IMG/VR virus record: IMGVR_UViG_3300029448_000048
Location: 19,613-55,942 of that record
Reading direction: 5' to 3' (one strand)
Origin: a virus
DNA length: 36,330 nucleotides
Positions 29,463 to 36,330 of this stretch are shown here, one piece after another; the stretch's first letter is position 1, and every line of letters begins with the position of its first letter. A model generated the notes under the pieces. The model was not told where the DNA came from, did not search any database, and was given only the letters and a program-made list of their open reading frames with translations. A program made the position numbers and the translations under genes.

Positions 29463-29549
29463 TCAATCTGGGTCTTCCGTTGTTGAAAGCCATAAAAGAG
29501 AAATAAGTATTACTATAGCTAGTATTCCAAACCGTATTAAATCAGTCAT
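29463..29549 (-). CDS. 28-aa single-span membrane peptide
   Basis: The sequence starts MTDLIRFGILAIVILISLLW and ends LSTTEDPD: one membrane span with an acidic tail. Its ATG overlaps the stop region of the 80-aa gene (ATGACTGA), so it would be coupled to it. No separate ribosome site is present. It resembles the 26-aa peptide at 7488-7568 in type. Confidence 0.45.
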   Translation of the reverse strand: MTDLIRFGILAIVILISLLWLSTTEDPD

Positions 29550-29784
29550 CTTCGTATTCCGAATACCAATTATCTATAATCGCTGTGAAACCAGAGTACA
29601 TAACACTGTACTCATTCATTGATTCACGAAACTCTTCTACTTCTTGGATTTGCTCTTTGGTTAGATCAAACTCATCCTCTACGCCATAGTGTTCTGAAAT
29701 TTGAGAACGAACATCATTGGCAATTTCTTGCTCATAGTTGTCTTCCCACTTATACATTCTTTCCCATTCGAATTTATTTCTCAT
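29542..29784 (-). CDS. Acidic hypothetical protein, 80 aa
   Basis: A very acidic, helical protein with many Trp and Tyr (MYKWEDNYEQEIANDV, EQIQEVEEFRESMNEYSVMYSGF, WYSEYEDD). No family is recognised. Starts within the stop of the DUF2061 gene (ATGA) and ends in the start of the 28-aa peptide, so three genes form a coupled chain. Confidence 0.55.
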   Translation of the reverse strand: MRNKFEWERMYKWEDNYEQEIANDVRSQISEHYGVEDEFDLTKEQIQEVEEFRESMNEYSVMYSGFTAIIDNWYSEYEDD

Positions 29785-30008
29785 AGTTCATACCACTCCC
29801 TTTTATTAAACAACCCTGCACCAGTTCTTTTGCTATTAGGATATTCAAAACGATCCCAAACTCTTTCAAAAAAATAATGTACGAATGTCATCATTACCGA
29901 TAGGAATATTCCAAACATCGTTACATGCCAGTCACCAAACCATATTCTACCAGCTAATGTACATAACACTATGGATAGAACTCTCCAAACAATTACTTTT
30001 TTAGCCAT
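29781..30008 (-). CDS. DUF2061 membrane protein, 75 aa
   Basis: A small two-span membrane protein of the DUF2061 type: KKVIVWRVLSIVLCTLAGRIWFGDW, then TMFGIFLSVMMTFVHYFFERVWDRFEY, where the WR and HYFFERVWDR parts match the family's conserved WR...yY.hERvW signature. The function of the family is unknown to me. Start at 30008 (MAKKVIVWR) is more likely than a longer frame to 30026; the ribosome site is weak. Confidence 0.75.
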   Translation of the reverse strand: MAKKVIVWRVLSIVLCTLAGRIWFGDWHVTMFGIFLSVMMTFVHYFFERVWDRFEYPNSKRTGAGLFNKREWYEL

Positions 30009-30071
30009 AATTAAAACCAATAACAAAAAATAAGTTTCATATTAACGTACCTGTTGTATTTCTACTAGTCT

Positions 30072-30077
30072 ATTATA
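30072..30077 (-). promoter_or_regulatory. -10 box upstream of the DUF2061 set
   Basis: TTTTGTATAATAG; RNA would start near 30065, giving a leader of about 57 nt that contains a 9-codon frame (MKLIFCYWF) before the DUF2061 ATG. It is probably the promoter of the 30008-29463 chain. Confidence 0.45.
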
Positions 30078-30084
30078 CAAAAGT

Positions 30085-30348
30085 TTAAAGATTTTTAAGG
30101 TAATGAGACATTAGATTTTCAGATATTTGTTTTTCAGGCTCTTTGGATTGACCACCTATTATCGGTGTGTAGTCTTTAATATTAAGTTGATTCATATAAG
30201 CTTCTCTGAATTGAACATTTTCACTGAATTTTTGTTCATCTTTAGGTATAGACTTTCTTAACTGAGAAGTGTCTCTTGCAGATGCTCTACCGGATTCTTC
30301 CATCTTTTTATAGGCATTTGTTATTTGATTTGTCAGTTCGTTGTTCAT
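30085..30348 (-). CDS. Hypothetical protein, 87 aa, with T4-type late promoter
   Basis: A charged protein (NELTNQITNAYKKMEESGRASARDTSQLRKSIPKDEQKF...) with no recognised motif. The ATG at 30348 is chosen because TATAAATA, the exact T4 late box, lies 5 nt upstream; a frame open to 30429 would overlap the kinase gene by 73 nt and lacks support. Late control suggests a virion or assembly protein. Confidence 0.6.
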   Translation of the reverse strand: MNNELTNQITNAYKKMEESGRASARDTSQLRKSIPKDEQKFSENVQFREAYMNQLNIKDYTPIIGGQSKEPEKQISENLMSHYLKNL

Positions 30349-30353
30349 ATTGG

Positions 30354-30361
30354 TATTTATA
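30354..30361 (-). promoter_or_regulatory. T4-type late promoter TATAAATA
   Basis: An exact copy of the T4 late -10 element, inside the near-palindrome GGTATATAAATACC. CCAAT separates it from the ATG of the 87-aa gene. It overlaps the stop of the heptose kinase gene. In T4 such boxes are read by the host polymerase with gp55 and gp33 on gp45. Confidence 0.65.
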
Positions 30362-31256
30362 TACCAAATATATCCTTTGTTAGTGTGGTAACACCTCTTT
30401 TTTGAACAAGTTGTGACGCACAGTAACATGCTTTTTCACAAGCTTCAAATATATTTTCACCTTTATCTATGTAGTGTGCTATTACAGCCATTACACTATC
30501 ACCAGCACCTGTTACATCAAATACATCACCATTTGTGAGACATGCAAAATGTTTGTGTATAAAATCGTCTCTTCTAAATACATGCAGACCTCTGGGACCA
30601 TCTGTAACAACCAACCATTTCCACTCATACTGATCTAGTTTTTGAAAAGACTTTTCTACTGAGAAATCACCGAACCATTCTTTATATTCTTTCATATTGG
30701 GTTTTACAAGAAAGACGCCTTTATAATAGTGAGGTTCATTCTTTGGGTCTACAAGAACTTTACAATGATCTTTTAAGTTATCCACTGCATGTATAATTTC
30801 TTTTTCTTGAATAACACCTTTGTTGTAATCACTAATACATACAACATCATCCTTTTCGGTATCTTCAATAAGATGTTTCCAAAGTTTTTCTGACTTCTCT
30901 GTAGCTTTACTATCTATGTCTAATCTAACAATGTGTTTACCACTATTGTCGGTTATTCTCGTTTTTGTTGTTGTTAGAGTATCGTCAACAGGTATAACAT
31001 TCTTAGTATTGATATTAACATACTCACTCAGTAGACCGTTGACCGATTCAGCATTTTCATCAAAGCCTATAATCGAATATAGATTTACTTTATCTTCTAT
31101 GTTGGATAAGTTTACCGCAAGATTACCACAACCACCTATATTTCTAACTATATTACTTCTGTTCACAACAGGAACAGGTGCTTCTGGACTAATTCTGTTT
31201 ACGTCACCAGAAATCCATTCATCTAGCATTAAATCACCTATGACATGAATGGCCAT
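30357..31256 (-). CDS. hldA: D-glycero-beta-D-manno-heptose-7-phosphate kinase-like (PfkB family), 299 aa
   Basis: A ribokinase-fold sugar kinase matching the kinase half of HldE: VIGDLMLDEWISGDVNRISPEAPVPVV at 5-31 (the hallmark 'GD.mLD.y..G...RiSPEAPVPV'), NIGGCGNLAVNLSNI, TTTKTRI..GKHIVRLD, VLVDPKN, VKPNMKEYKEW and DVTGAGDSVMAVIA with catalytic D253. It would make heptose 1,7-bisphosphate for ADP-heptose, an LPS-core precursor; no HldE adenylyltransferase half is present. Starts right after the stop of the upstream gene (TAAATG). The GT9-like gene at 5691 is of a family that uses ADP-heptose. Confidence 0.88.
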   Translation of the reverse strand: MAIHVIGDLMLDEWISGDVNRISPEAPVPVVNRSNIVRNIGGCGNLAVNLSNIEDKVNLYSIIGFDENAESVNGLLSEYVNINTKNVIPVDDTLTTTKTRITDNSGKHIVRLDIDSKATEKSEKLWKHLIEDTEKDDVVCISDYNKGVIQEKEIIHAVDNLKDHCKVLVDPKNEPHYYKGVFLVKPNMKEYKEWFGDFSVEKSFQKLDQYEWKWLVVTDGPRGLHVFRRDDFIHKHFACLTNGDVFDVTGAGDSVMAVIAHYIDKGENIFEACEKACYCASQLVQKRGVTTLTKDIFGI

Positions 31257-31778
31257 TTAGTCTCCTAGTTTTTCCCAGTCCTGTATTTGAATGTTTTTAG
31301 AATCTGTAATCTTAATCTTACAGCCTAGTTTTTCTTCGAGTTCTTTTAAAGTTGTTTTTTTCCAACACCTTTTATGTAGTTCTCCATTTTTCAACATGAA
31401 CTCTTGATTTCCGTCTTTCCATATTTTTTCAATGGCTTGCAGACGATGAGGCTCTGAAGTATTAACGGGTTGAGGTGCGGGTTGACTATACTCTTGTTTA
31501 ACTTGTTCCTCTGATGGTCTGATCTCTTCCGGTAGGTCATCAATAGACATCATATTAACAGTACTACCATCTTGATTAACTATGTTGATAGGTTGTGTTA
31601 AAGCTGGTCCTTTTTGAGGTTGATTATCTAGTCTTTTTTCTTCAAGTATTTGAAATTCGGTAATACCCATTGAAGAGTATAATTGTGAAACTTGCTGTGG
31701 ACTTTCAGCATTAATTTCTTCAATTTCACCGTCTACTCTAACTATGTACTTTCTTAAACTGTTAGCATAAATAGGCAT
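31257..31778 (-). CDS. Hypothetical protein, 173 aa
   Basis: The N-terminal 45 residues (SLRKYIVRVDGEIEEINAESPQQVSQLYSSMGITEFQIL) look like a small alpha-beta unit; the middle is Pro/Gln-rich and probably disordered (PAPQPVNTSEP); the C-terminus (LKELEEKLGCKIKITDSKNIQIQDWEKLG) is charged. No family is recognised. AAGGAG before the ATG supports the start. It is between the kinase gene and gp46, in one leftward run. Confidence 0.6.
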   Translation of the reverse strand: MPIYANSLRKYIVRVDGEIEEINAESPQQVSQLYSSMGITEFQILEEKRLDNQPQKGPALTQPINIVNQDGSTVNMMSIDDLPEEIRPSEEQVKQEYSQPAPQPVNTSEPHRLQAIEKIWKDGNQEFMLKNGELHKRCWKKTTLKELEEKLGCKIKITDSKNIQIQDWEKLGD

Positions 31779-31779
31779 A

Positions 31780-33585
31780 TTATTTCTCCTTCGTAATTTT
31801 ACTTATACCGTTTGTTTTGTCTACACTTATAATATTATCAAATGAATTTAACTTAACTGCCTCTCTATGAGAGATAACGTATACATTTTGATTATACAAA
31901 ACATTAAACTCTCTTAAAATTTTAAATATTTCTCTAACCGCAAGATCATCTAAGTTTCCGTCTATGTACTCATCCAATAGTAAAATATTACTGTTTATAC
32001 CAGACCTATTCATTATAAAGTCACGAAATGCGAAGCTGATGGCTATTGATAGTCTCATCTTTTCACCACTAGAGAATGAGCCATACTCTGTCTCACCATT
32101 GGAGGTAATGAACTGATAATTAAGGTCTTTATCAAACATACATGTATAATCTGCACCCATGGATGCCAAATATGTTTGTATTTGTTTGTTTAACATCTTA
32201 ATAAGGTCTGATACGACTAATCTTCTTATGTTGTCTTCACCTACAACCTTTTCTATAAAGTTGAGTATATTTTTATTTTCGACACACTTGTCTATCTGAC
32301 CTTGTGTTTTTTGTAGGTCTTCTTTCTTTTTGTTAAGTAGTTCAGTAATAACAGGATCGTCAGATGAACCATCGAGTTCTCTTTTTATTATTAATAGTCT
32401 TGTATCAATCTCTGATAATCGTCTCTTTTTGCTCTCGACTTCTTCTTTTATATTTTTTAATTTATTTAAGTTGTTTTTAATTTTTTCATCGACAACCAGT
32501 TTTCCAATATTCTTAATTAGTTTTTTTAGCTTTTCTCTTTCTTCTATTATATTACTTGCCAAACTTTTCGCCTGTTCTTTTACATCATCTAGACCTAGTT
32601 TTTTAGAAACAATAGGTTTACTATGTTCGGATATTTCATTATAGGTGTCTATATATTTTTTAACATAGTTTATTTTATCTTCATATTCTTTCTTGAGAAT
32701 GTTAGTTATTAATTGTTTCTTATTAGTTATCTGAACATCTAGAGACTCTCTTTTAGATTTTACACCGTTTATAAACTCTGTTATTGATTGTATACCGGAC
32801 TCAATCTTATCGATGTCTATCTTTTCTGTAGACAAAAGAATTTGTCCCTTCTCGGTATTTAACTCTGTTTGTTCGTTCTCAAGTTTTTCAATTTTCTCTG
32901 ATTTATTTATATCTCTTTCTTTTTGACCACTTTCAATATCAGTTATGTCACCTCTTTGTGTATATGCTACTCGTTCTACAGCCGTTAGTTCTTTTTCATT
33001 TTCCAAATTATCTTTGTGTATGTTTCTGTACATTTCACCAAATATCTTTAGATCAAATATGTTTTCGATAAACACTCTTTTGTCTTGTTTGGTCATTGAG
33101 AAAAAGCTGTAAGCCTGATCTGAGGTGAGTATGAAGGACCTTAAGAAAACTTCAAAGTCCGTTCTTAGAATATTCTTTTCTATGTAGTTTCTTGTTTCTC
33201 TACTGCTATGCTTTGTTAATTCATTTTCTTTTGATATTGAGTTTTTGTAAAGCTTGCAGTAACTCTTAAATGGTGATACAGATACACCGGAAACTATGAC
33301 AAAGGGTTTGTCGTCAGCCTTAAAGTATAAGATAACTTCTGTATTTCTAACAGGTAGTTGTCTGTTTGATATTCTCTTAAGACTTACTTGATTTAACATC
33401 TTACCGAAAAGTGCAAAGGTGAATGCATTTATCAGTGATGATTTTCCGCATCCGTTCTTTGAACCAGGAATATCATTGTTTATACCTGTTATTAAACTTA
33501 TACCCTTATTTGAATCGAAGTCAAATTGCTCTTTATCGAAACACATAAAGTTGTCGATTTTTATTTTTTCGAATGTCAGATTCAA
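31780..33585 (-). CDS. 46: Recombination nuclease subunit gp46 (SbcC/Rad50 type), 601 aa
   Basis: This ABC-type ATPase with coiled coils works with gp47 to resect DNA ends and drive recombination-dependent replication. Walker A GSKNGCGKSS at 41-50; long coiled-coil arms in the middle (about 190-430, K/E-rich with Leu heptads); signature SFSSGEKMRLSIAI and Walker B NILLLDEYID near the C-terminus, then VYVISHREAV (H-loop). No CxxC zinc hook is evident, though the coil tip may use another contact. It starts with TTG (33585) overlapping the gp47 stop (TTGA); AGGAG lies 10 nt before. Length is close to T4 gp46 (560 aa). Confidence 0.93.
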   Translation of the reverse strand: MNLTFEKIKIDNFMCFDKEQFDFDSNKGISLITGINNDIPGSKNGCGKSSLINAFTFALFGKMLNQVSLKRISNRQLPVRNTEVILYFKADDKPFVIVSGVSVSPFKSYCKLYKNSISKENELTKHSSRETRNYIEKNILRTDFEVFLRSFILTSDQAYSFFSMTKQDKRVFIENIFDLKIFGEMYRNIHKDNLENEKELTAVERVAYTQRGDITDIESGQKERDINKSEKIEKLENEQTELNTEKGQILLSTEKIDIDKIESGIQSITEFINGVKSKRESLDVQITNKKQLITNILKKEYEDKINYVKKYIDTYNEISEHSKPIVSKKLGLDDVKEQAKSLASNIIEEREKLKKLIKNIGKLVVDEKIKNNLNKLKNIKEEVESKKRRLSEIDTRLLIIKRELDGSSDDPVITELLNKKKEDLQKTQGQIDKCVENKNILNFIEKVVGEDNIRRLVVSDLIKMLNKQIQTYLASMGADYTCMFDKDLNYQFITSNGETEYGSFSSGEKMRLSIAISFAFRDFIMNRSGINSNILLLDEYIDGNLDDLAVREIFKILREFNVLYNQNVYVISHREAVKLNSFDNIISVDKTNGISKITKEK

Positions 33586-34826
33586 AGCATTTGCTCCTGT
33601 GTTATCTCAAAATATTCTTTCACCTTTTCTAAAATTACACTCTTCTCAACAGAAAATTCCTGAAATATTTTATCGTCTAGAGATTCTACATATTGATTAA
33701 TGTATTCTAGTTTTGAATTTTTATGATCTACATCTGGTTTGTTACTGTCATCATCTTCAAACTCTATAGAAAAGTCGTAATCTACAACACAAGGTTCTTT
33801 CGGCTTTTTTTCATTTATATGTGAGATAATCTCATTCAGTTTACCATAATCAAATTGTTTGTTCAGTATAAGTCTAACAAAGTTATTCTTGATATGTTTT
33901 TCTTTAAAAACTTCGTCTACAGGAAGTTTATCTACCGGTAAATCAGAAATAAAATATTTTCTGTGCATTGGTGATTCGTTGTTTTCGATAAACTCAACCT
34001 TTAGTGTATCGCAGTTTAAAATGTAGTGACCTCTATCGGAAGTTTTTGAGAATTTATTAAAATCACCCCATGTAAGCTGAAAAGGTGTTCCTAAAAATGT
34101 AAAGTTTCTATCTTTAATATTAAAGGTTCTTCTTTGGTGAATATGTCCACTATATATTTGACCACCCTTTTTACAAAGTTCGATAAACTCTCCTATATGT
34201 TTTTTTGAATTAGCTTTCTTAATTGTGGTGTTTTTATCTAGGTGTGGGTTTTCAGTTAGATCAAGATCAAAACCACTTTTAATCATTATGTTAGATATTT
34301 CAGCTTGTGAAACTTCTTCCGACATGTGATCTTCCATATAGGCTTCAATTAGATACTTATGTGATATATCAAAGTGGCCAAACATTCCATCATATTCTTC
34401 TTTTTGAAAGTGTTCAAGTTCGGATAGCCAGGGACATAAAAGAACTTTATTCTTTTTCATCATACACTCGGTTGGATTTTCGATGAGTTCAACATTTTTC
34501 ATGTTTTGAAGCCACCTCATAGAGGATAAATTTGTTTCTGTGTTCGTTACCAGGTCATGATTACCTATGATAAAGATAAGCTTTGCATGTTCTGTTATCT
34601 TTTTTATCATTTCTATAGAGTAACACATTGTCTCTACAGCAATAGACGGTCTTTCATGATGCCAATCACCACCAAAAAGAACAGTTTTAATATTTCTTTC
34701 TTTTATTGTTTCTACGAGTCTGTTGATATAATCGTTTGCAACTTCTAATCTGGATTGTGCGTTTGATTTTATACCTACATGAATGTCAGAAAATACTAAA
34801 ATTTCTTCATCATTTATCTGAATCAT
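33582..34826 (-). CDS. 47: Recombination nuclease subunit gp47 (SbcD/Mre11 type), 414 aa
   Basis: This metallophosphoesterase nuclease partners gp46. Motifs are complete: VFSDIHVG (D14, H16), LFGGDWHHERP (D54), FIIGNHDL (N99, H100, D101) and YSGHIHQRR (GHxH). The C-terminal third is the typical capping and ATPase-binding part, with a charged segment (EFEDDDSNKPDVDHKN). The start MIQINDEEILVFSD at 34826 is chosen; it overlaps the RmlD-like gene by 17 nt, and an upstream in-frame start at 34853 is less likely. Its stop overlaps the TTG start of gp46, as expected for a coupled complex. Confidence 0.93.
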   Translation of the reverse strand: MIQINDEEILVFSDIHVGIKSNAQSRLEVANDYINRLVETIKERNIKTVLFGGDWHHERPSIAVETMCYSIEMIKKITEHAKLIFIIGNHDLVTNTETNLSSMRWLQNMKNVELIENPTECMMKKNKVLLCPWLSELEHFQKEEYDGMFGHFDISHKYLIEAYMEDHMSEEVSQAEISNIMIKSGFDLDLTENPHLDKNTTIKKANSKKHIGEFIELCKKGGQIYSGHIHQRRTFNIKDRNFTFLGTPFQLTWGDFNKFSKTSDRGHYILNCDTLKVEFIENNESPMHRKYFISDLPVDKLPVDEVFKEKHIKNNFVRLILNKQFDYGKLNEIISHINEKKPKEPCVVDYDFSIEFEDDDSNKPDVDHKNSKLEYINQYVESLDDKIFQEFSVEKSVILEKVKEYFEITQEQML

Positions 34827-35661
34827 AATCTTGGAGTCCACCCTTATCTGCAATCATTCTAATTTCTTCAAATGCGTCTTTTGGAATATATCCAGTATCA
34901 TCGATAAGCTTGTCTAAAGACATCACATTGTTAACGAGATGAAGCTTTTGTGAACAAATTAATTCATGTTGATTCATAACTTCATACCATTCTGGTTGTC
35001 TAAACGCATCTGCTAGTTGTGATATTGTATATGTACCTGTGTTTCCTATATTATACACACCATTTAGATTTCGTTTAAGTAATTCAATGGTTGAGTTTAC
35101 TATCTCTTCGGTTGAGCATACCGTATTAAATTCGTTTAAAAACTTATTAAATTTTTCCAGTTTGTAAAGTAAGTTTTTAGGATCTTTATACTTATTAAAT
35201 AATAATCTAGGTCTTAGTATTAAATCGTCTTTATTACAATGAAGTTCACCAATCATTTTAGATACTGTATAGTTACAGTGAGTTTCTGTCTTACCATTCT
35301 CGTATTTTAATCCTTGTGTATTTTCATACAGACAGCCTGTTGAGATGTGTACAAACTTTTTTCCATAAAATTTACAGAGATTGCTTAGATGTCTTACAAA
35401 GTCTCCGTTAATTGTTTGTACTTTTAGCCAGTTATTTTTGTCTTCGCAATACCTGGTATCTGATATACCTATACAGTTTACAATATTATCATATTTGTAT
35501 AGTTCTTCTAAAAATACTTTACTGTAAGTGCCTTCTATTATCTCATCTACGTTGACGTAACTTCGGTCTTTAACGGTGAATCCATATCTTTCAAATTCTT
35601 TTCCTACAAAACCTCTACCTAAAACTAATGTTTTCAGTTTTACTTCTGACTCTGAAACCAT
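34810..35661 (-). CDS. RmlD-like NAD(P)-dependent sugar-nucleotide reductase/epimerase, 283 aa
   Basis: A short-chain dehydrogenase of the extended type: Rossmann turn VLGRGFVGKEF near 13-23, IVNCIGISDTRYCED, FVHISTGCLYENT (S107/T108) and NYTVSKMIGE with Y131/K135, the catalytic pair; NLNGVYNIGNTGTYTISQLADAFRQPEW matches the substrate-side end of RmlD/epimerases. The exact reaction is not visible; with the RmlB-like gene upstream it could make a deoxysugar such as dTDP-rhamnose or a talose form. AGAGGACAG before the ATG supports the start; it overlaps the RmlB-like gene by 22 nt. Confidence 0.8.
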   Translation of the reverse strand: MVSESEVKLKTLVLGRGFVGKEFERYGFTVKDRSYVNVDEIIEGTYSKVFLEELYKYDNIVNCIGISDTRYCEDKNNWLKVQTINGDFVRHLSNLCKFYGKKFVHISTGCLYENTQGLKYENGKTETHCNYTVSKMIGELHCNKDDLILRPRLLFNKYKDPKNLLYKLEKFNKFLNEFNTVCSTEEIVNSTIELLKRNLNGVYNIGNTGTYTISQLADAFRQPEWYEVMNQHELICSQKLHLVNNVMSLDKLIDDTGYIPKDAFEEIRMIADKGGLQDYDSDK

Positions 35662-36330
35662 TCTACTGTCCTCTTTAAATTTGATTTAAAATTAGATTTG
35701 ATTTTATCCGTATCATAGATACAACTTAATTTAAAGTTATCAACTGCATATTTGAGATCATGCATGTTTCCTCTAGGGTCTTCTACAAATTCAATATGAT
35801 TGTCTGAATCTGTGTCCAATATTTCGCAAATATTTTTAATAAGTTCAACATTAGATAGGTCAACACCACTTCCTAGATTTAAGTATTTCATGTGGCCGTT
35901 ACTATTATCGGCCACTCCCCATATTACTAGTTTGGTTACAATATCTGCTGTATCTCCGACATACAACCATTCTCTTTCGTTTTTACCTTCACCATAAACA
36001 GGTATCTTCTTATCATTCTTAATACTGTTTAAGATTACTGGTATAAATTTTGTTTTATCTTGATATTCACCAAAGTTATTAGATGGTCGTAATATTAAAT
36101 ATTTTCCTTTTTCATGATATTCAATATTAGCTAAATTAATCATTTGCTCTGCGAATAACTTAGAAACTGCATATGGATTTCTGGGTTTAGGATATCGCTC
36201 TTCTTGAAATCTATCTTCATCTCCAAATTCTAGATGACCATAAATCTCATCTGTGGAGAAGTGTATAAGTCTTATATCATTTTTAAAGCACCATTTTGCA
36301 ACTTCGTATGTACCTTTTACGTTTGTATGT
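35640..36330 (-). CDS. rmlB: RmlB-like nucleotide-sugar 4,6-dehydratase, C-terminal 229 residues
   Basis: The frame is open to the right edge, so the N-terminal Rossmann part is missing. Visible: HTNVKGTYEVAKWCF, LIHFSTDEIYGHLEF (the T-D-E catalytic set of 4,6-dehydratases), PRNPYAVSKLFAEQ (YxxxK), ILRPSNNFGEYQ, PVYGEGKNEREWLYVGDTADIVTKL (substrate-loop and the W.yV.D family signature), and the C-terminal TVEWFQSQK. It fits dTDP-glucose 4,6-dehydratase, but the UDP/GDP/CDP type cannot be told without the N-terminus. An ATG at 36143 is internal, not the start. Confidence 0.88.
   Translation of the reverse strand, partial: HTNVKGTYEVAKWCFKNDIRLIHFSTDEIYGHLEFGDEDRFQEERYPKPRNPYAVSKLFAEQMINLANIEYHEKGKYLILRPSNNFGEYQDKTKFIPVILNSIKNDKKIPVYGEGKNEREWLYVGDTADIVTKLVIWGVADNSNGHMKYLNLGSGVDLSNVELIKNICEILDTDSDNHIEFVEDPRGNMHDLKYAVDNFKLSCIYDTDKIKSNFKSNLKRTVEWFQSQK

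Overview
The window is about 36 kb of an AT-rich, tightly packed genome of a T4-like myovirus. The core T4-type replication and recombination set is recognisable from motifs: ssDNA-binding protein gp32, a DnaB-type helicase gp41, UvsX recombinase, sliding clamp gp45, primase gp61 and the gp46/gp47 nuclease, together with a gp4-type head-completion nuclease and a gp15-like tail sheath protein. Phage-encoded GroEL, Hsp20, a giant subtilase and many sugar-nucleotide genes resemble those of large marine T4-like phages. The host cannot be fixed from the sequence. Lipopolysaccharide-type sugar genes suggest a Gram-negative one.

Layout. 1-2142 (minus): the 5' part of groEL, a tiny membrane protein, a PRMT-type arginine methyltransferase and a small unknown. 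2232-5636 (minus): three genes, a coiled-coil/DUF3150-like protein, a MoxR/CobS-type AAA+ ATPase and a metallopeptidase-like VWA protein. Each has its own sigma70-type promoter (TTGAC-box, 17-nt spacer, TATATT-like box), and they look richer in GC than their neighbours. 5691-7568: two glycosyltransferase-like genes, an FlbD-like protein and a 26-aa membrane peptide. 7618-10792: Hsp20, several small unknowns and a deoxynucleotide monophosphate kinase. 10785-17517: a 1060-aa subtilase, a fibre-like protein, a P-loop kinase, a cupin, a conserved phage protein and a possible DruA/DUF4338-like protein. 17514-25073: the replication block (gp32, possible gp59 and gp33 positions, gp41, UvsX, an unknown, gp15-like, gp45).

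At about 25.1 kb transcription diverges. 25155-28240 (plus) carries an unknown, a short nucleotide-sugar dehydrogenase, primase, an acidic protein and gp4. A convergent 320-base gap holds a tRNA-Gly-like cloverleaf and a terminator. Then on the minus strand follow tRNA-Ile2(CAU), tRNA-Arg(UCU), several small early-type genes, a heptose-7-phosphate kinase, gp46/gp47, and RmlD-like and RmlB-like genes that run off the right edge.

How it works together: the phage brings its own replisome and recombination machinery, protein-folding helpers, two tRNAs that read AUA and AGA, and enzymes for building or altering surface sugars. Regulation seems layered. Strong TTGACA-type promoters precede the AAA/VWA trio and a small-gene/tRNA unit. 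TATAAT boxes and T4-late-like boxes (TATAAATA, TGTAAATA, AGTAAATA) lie only 5-6 nt before the start codons of at least eight genes that mostly lack a Shine-Dalgarno sequence, which suggests leaderless mRNAs. One gene has an RBS-masking hairpin with a late-type box in its loop, a T4-style switch. The best candidates for an undescribed system are the AAA/VWA/DUF3150 trio, the PRMT and the leaderless-start pattern.
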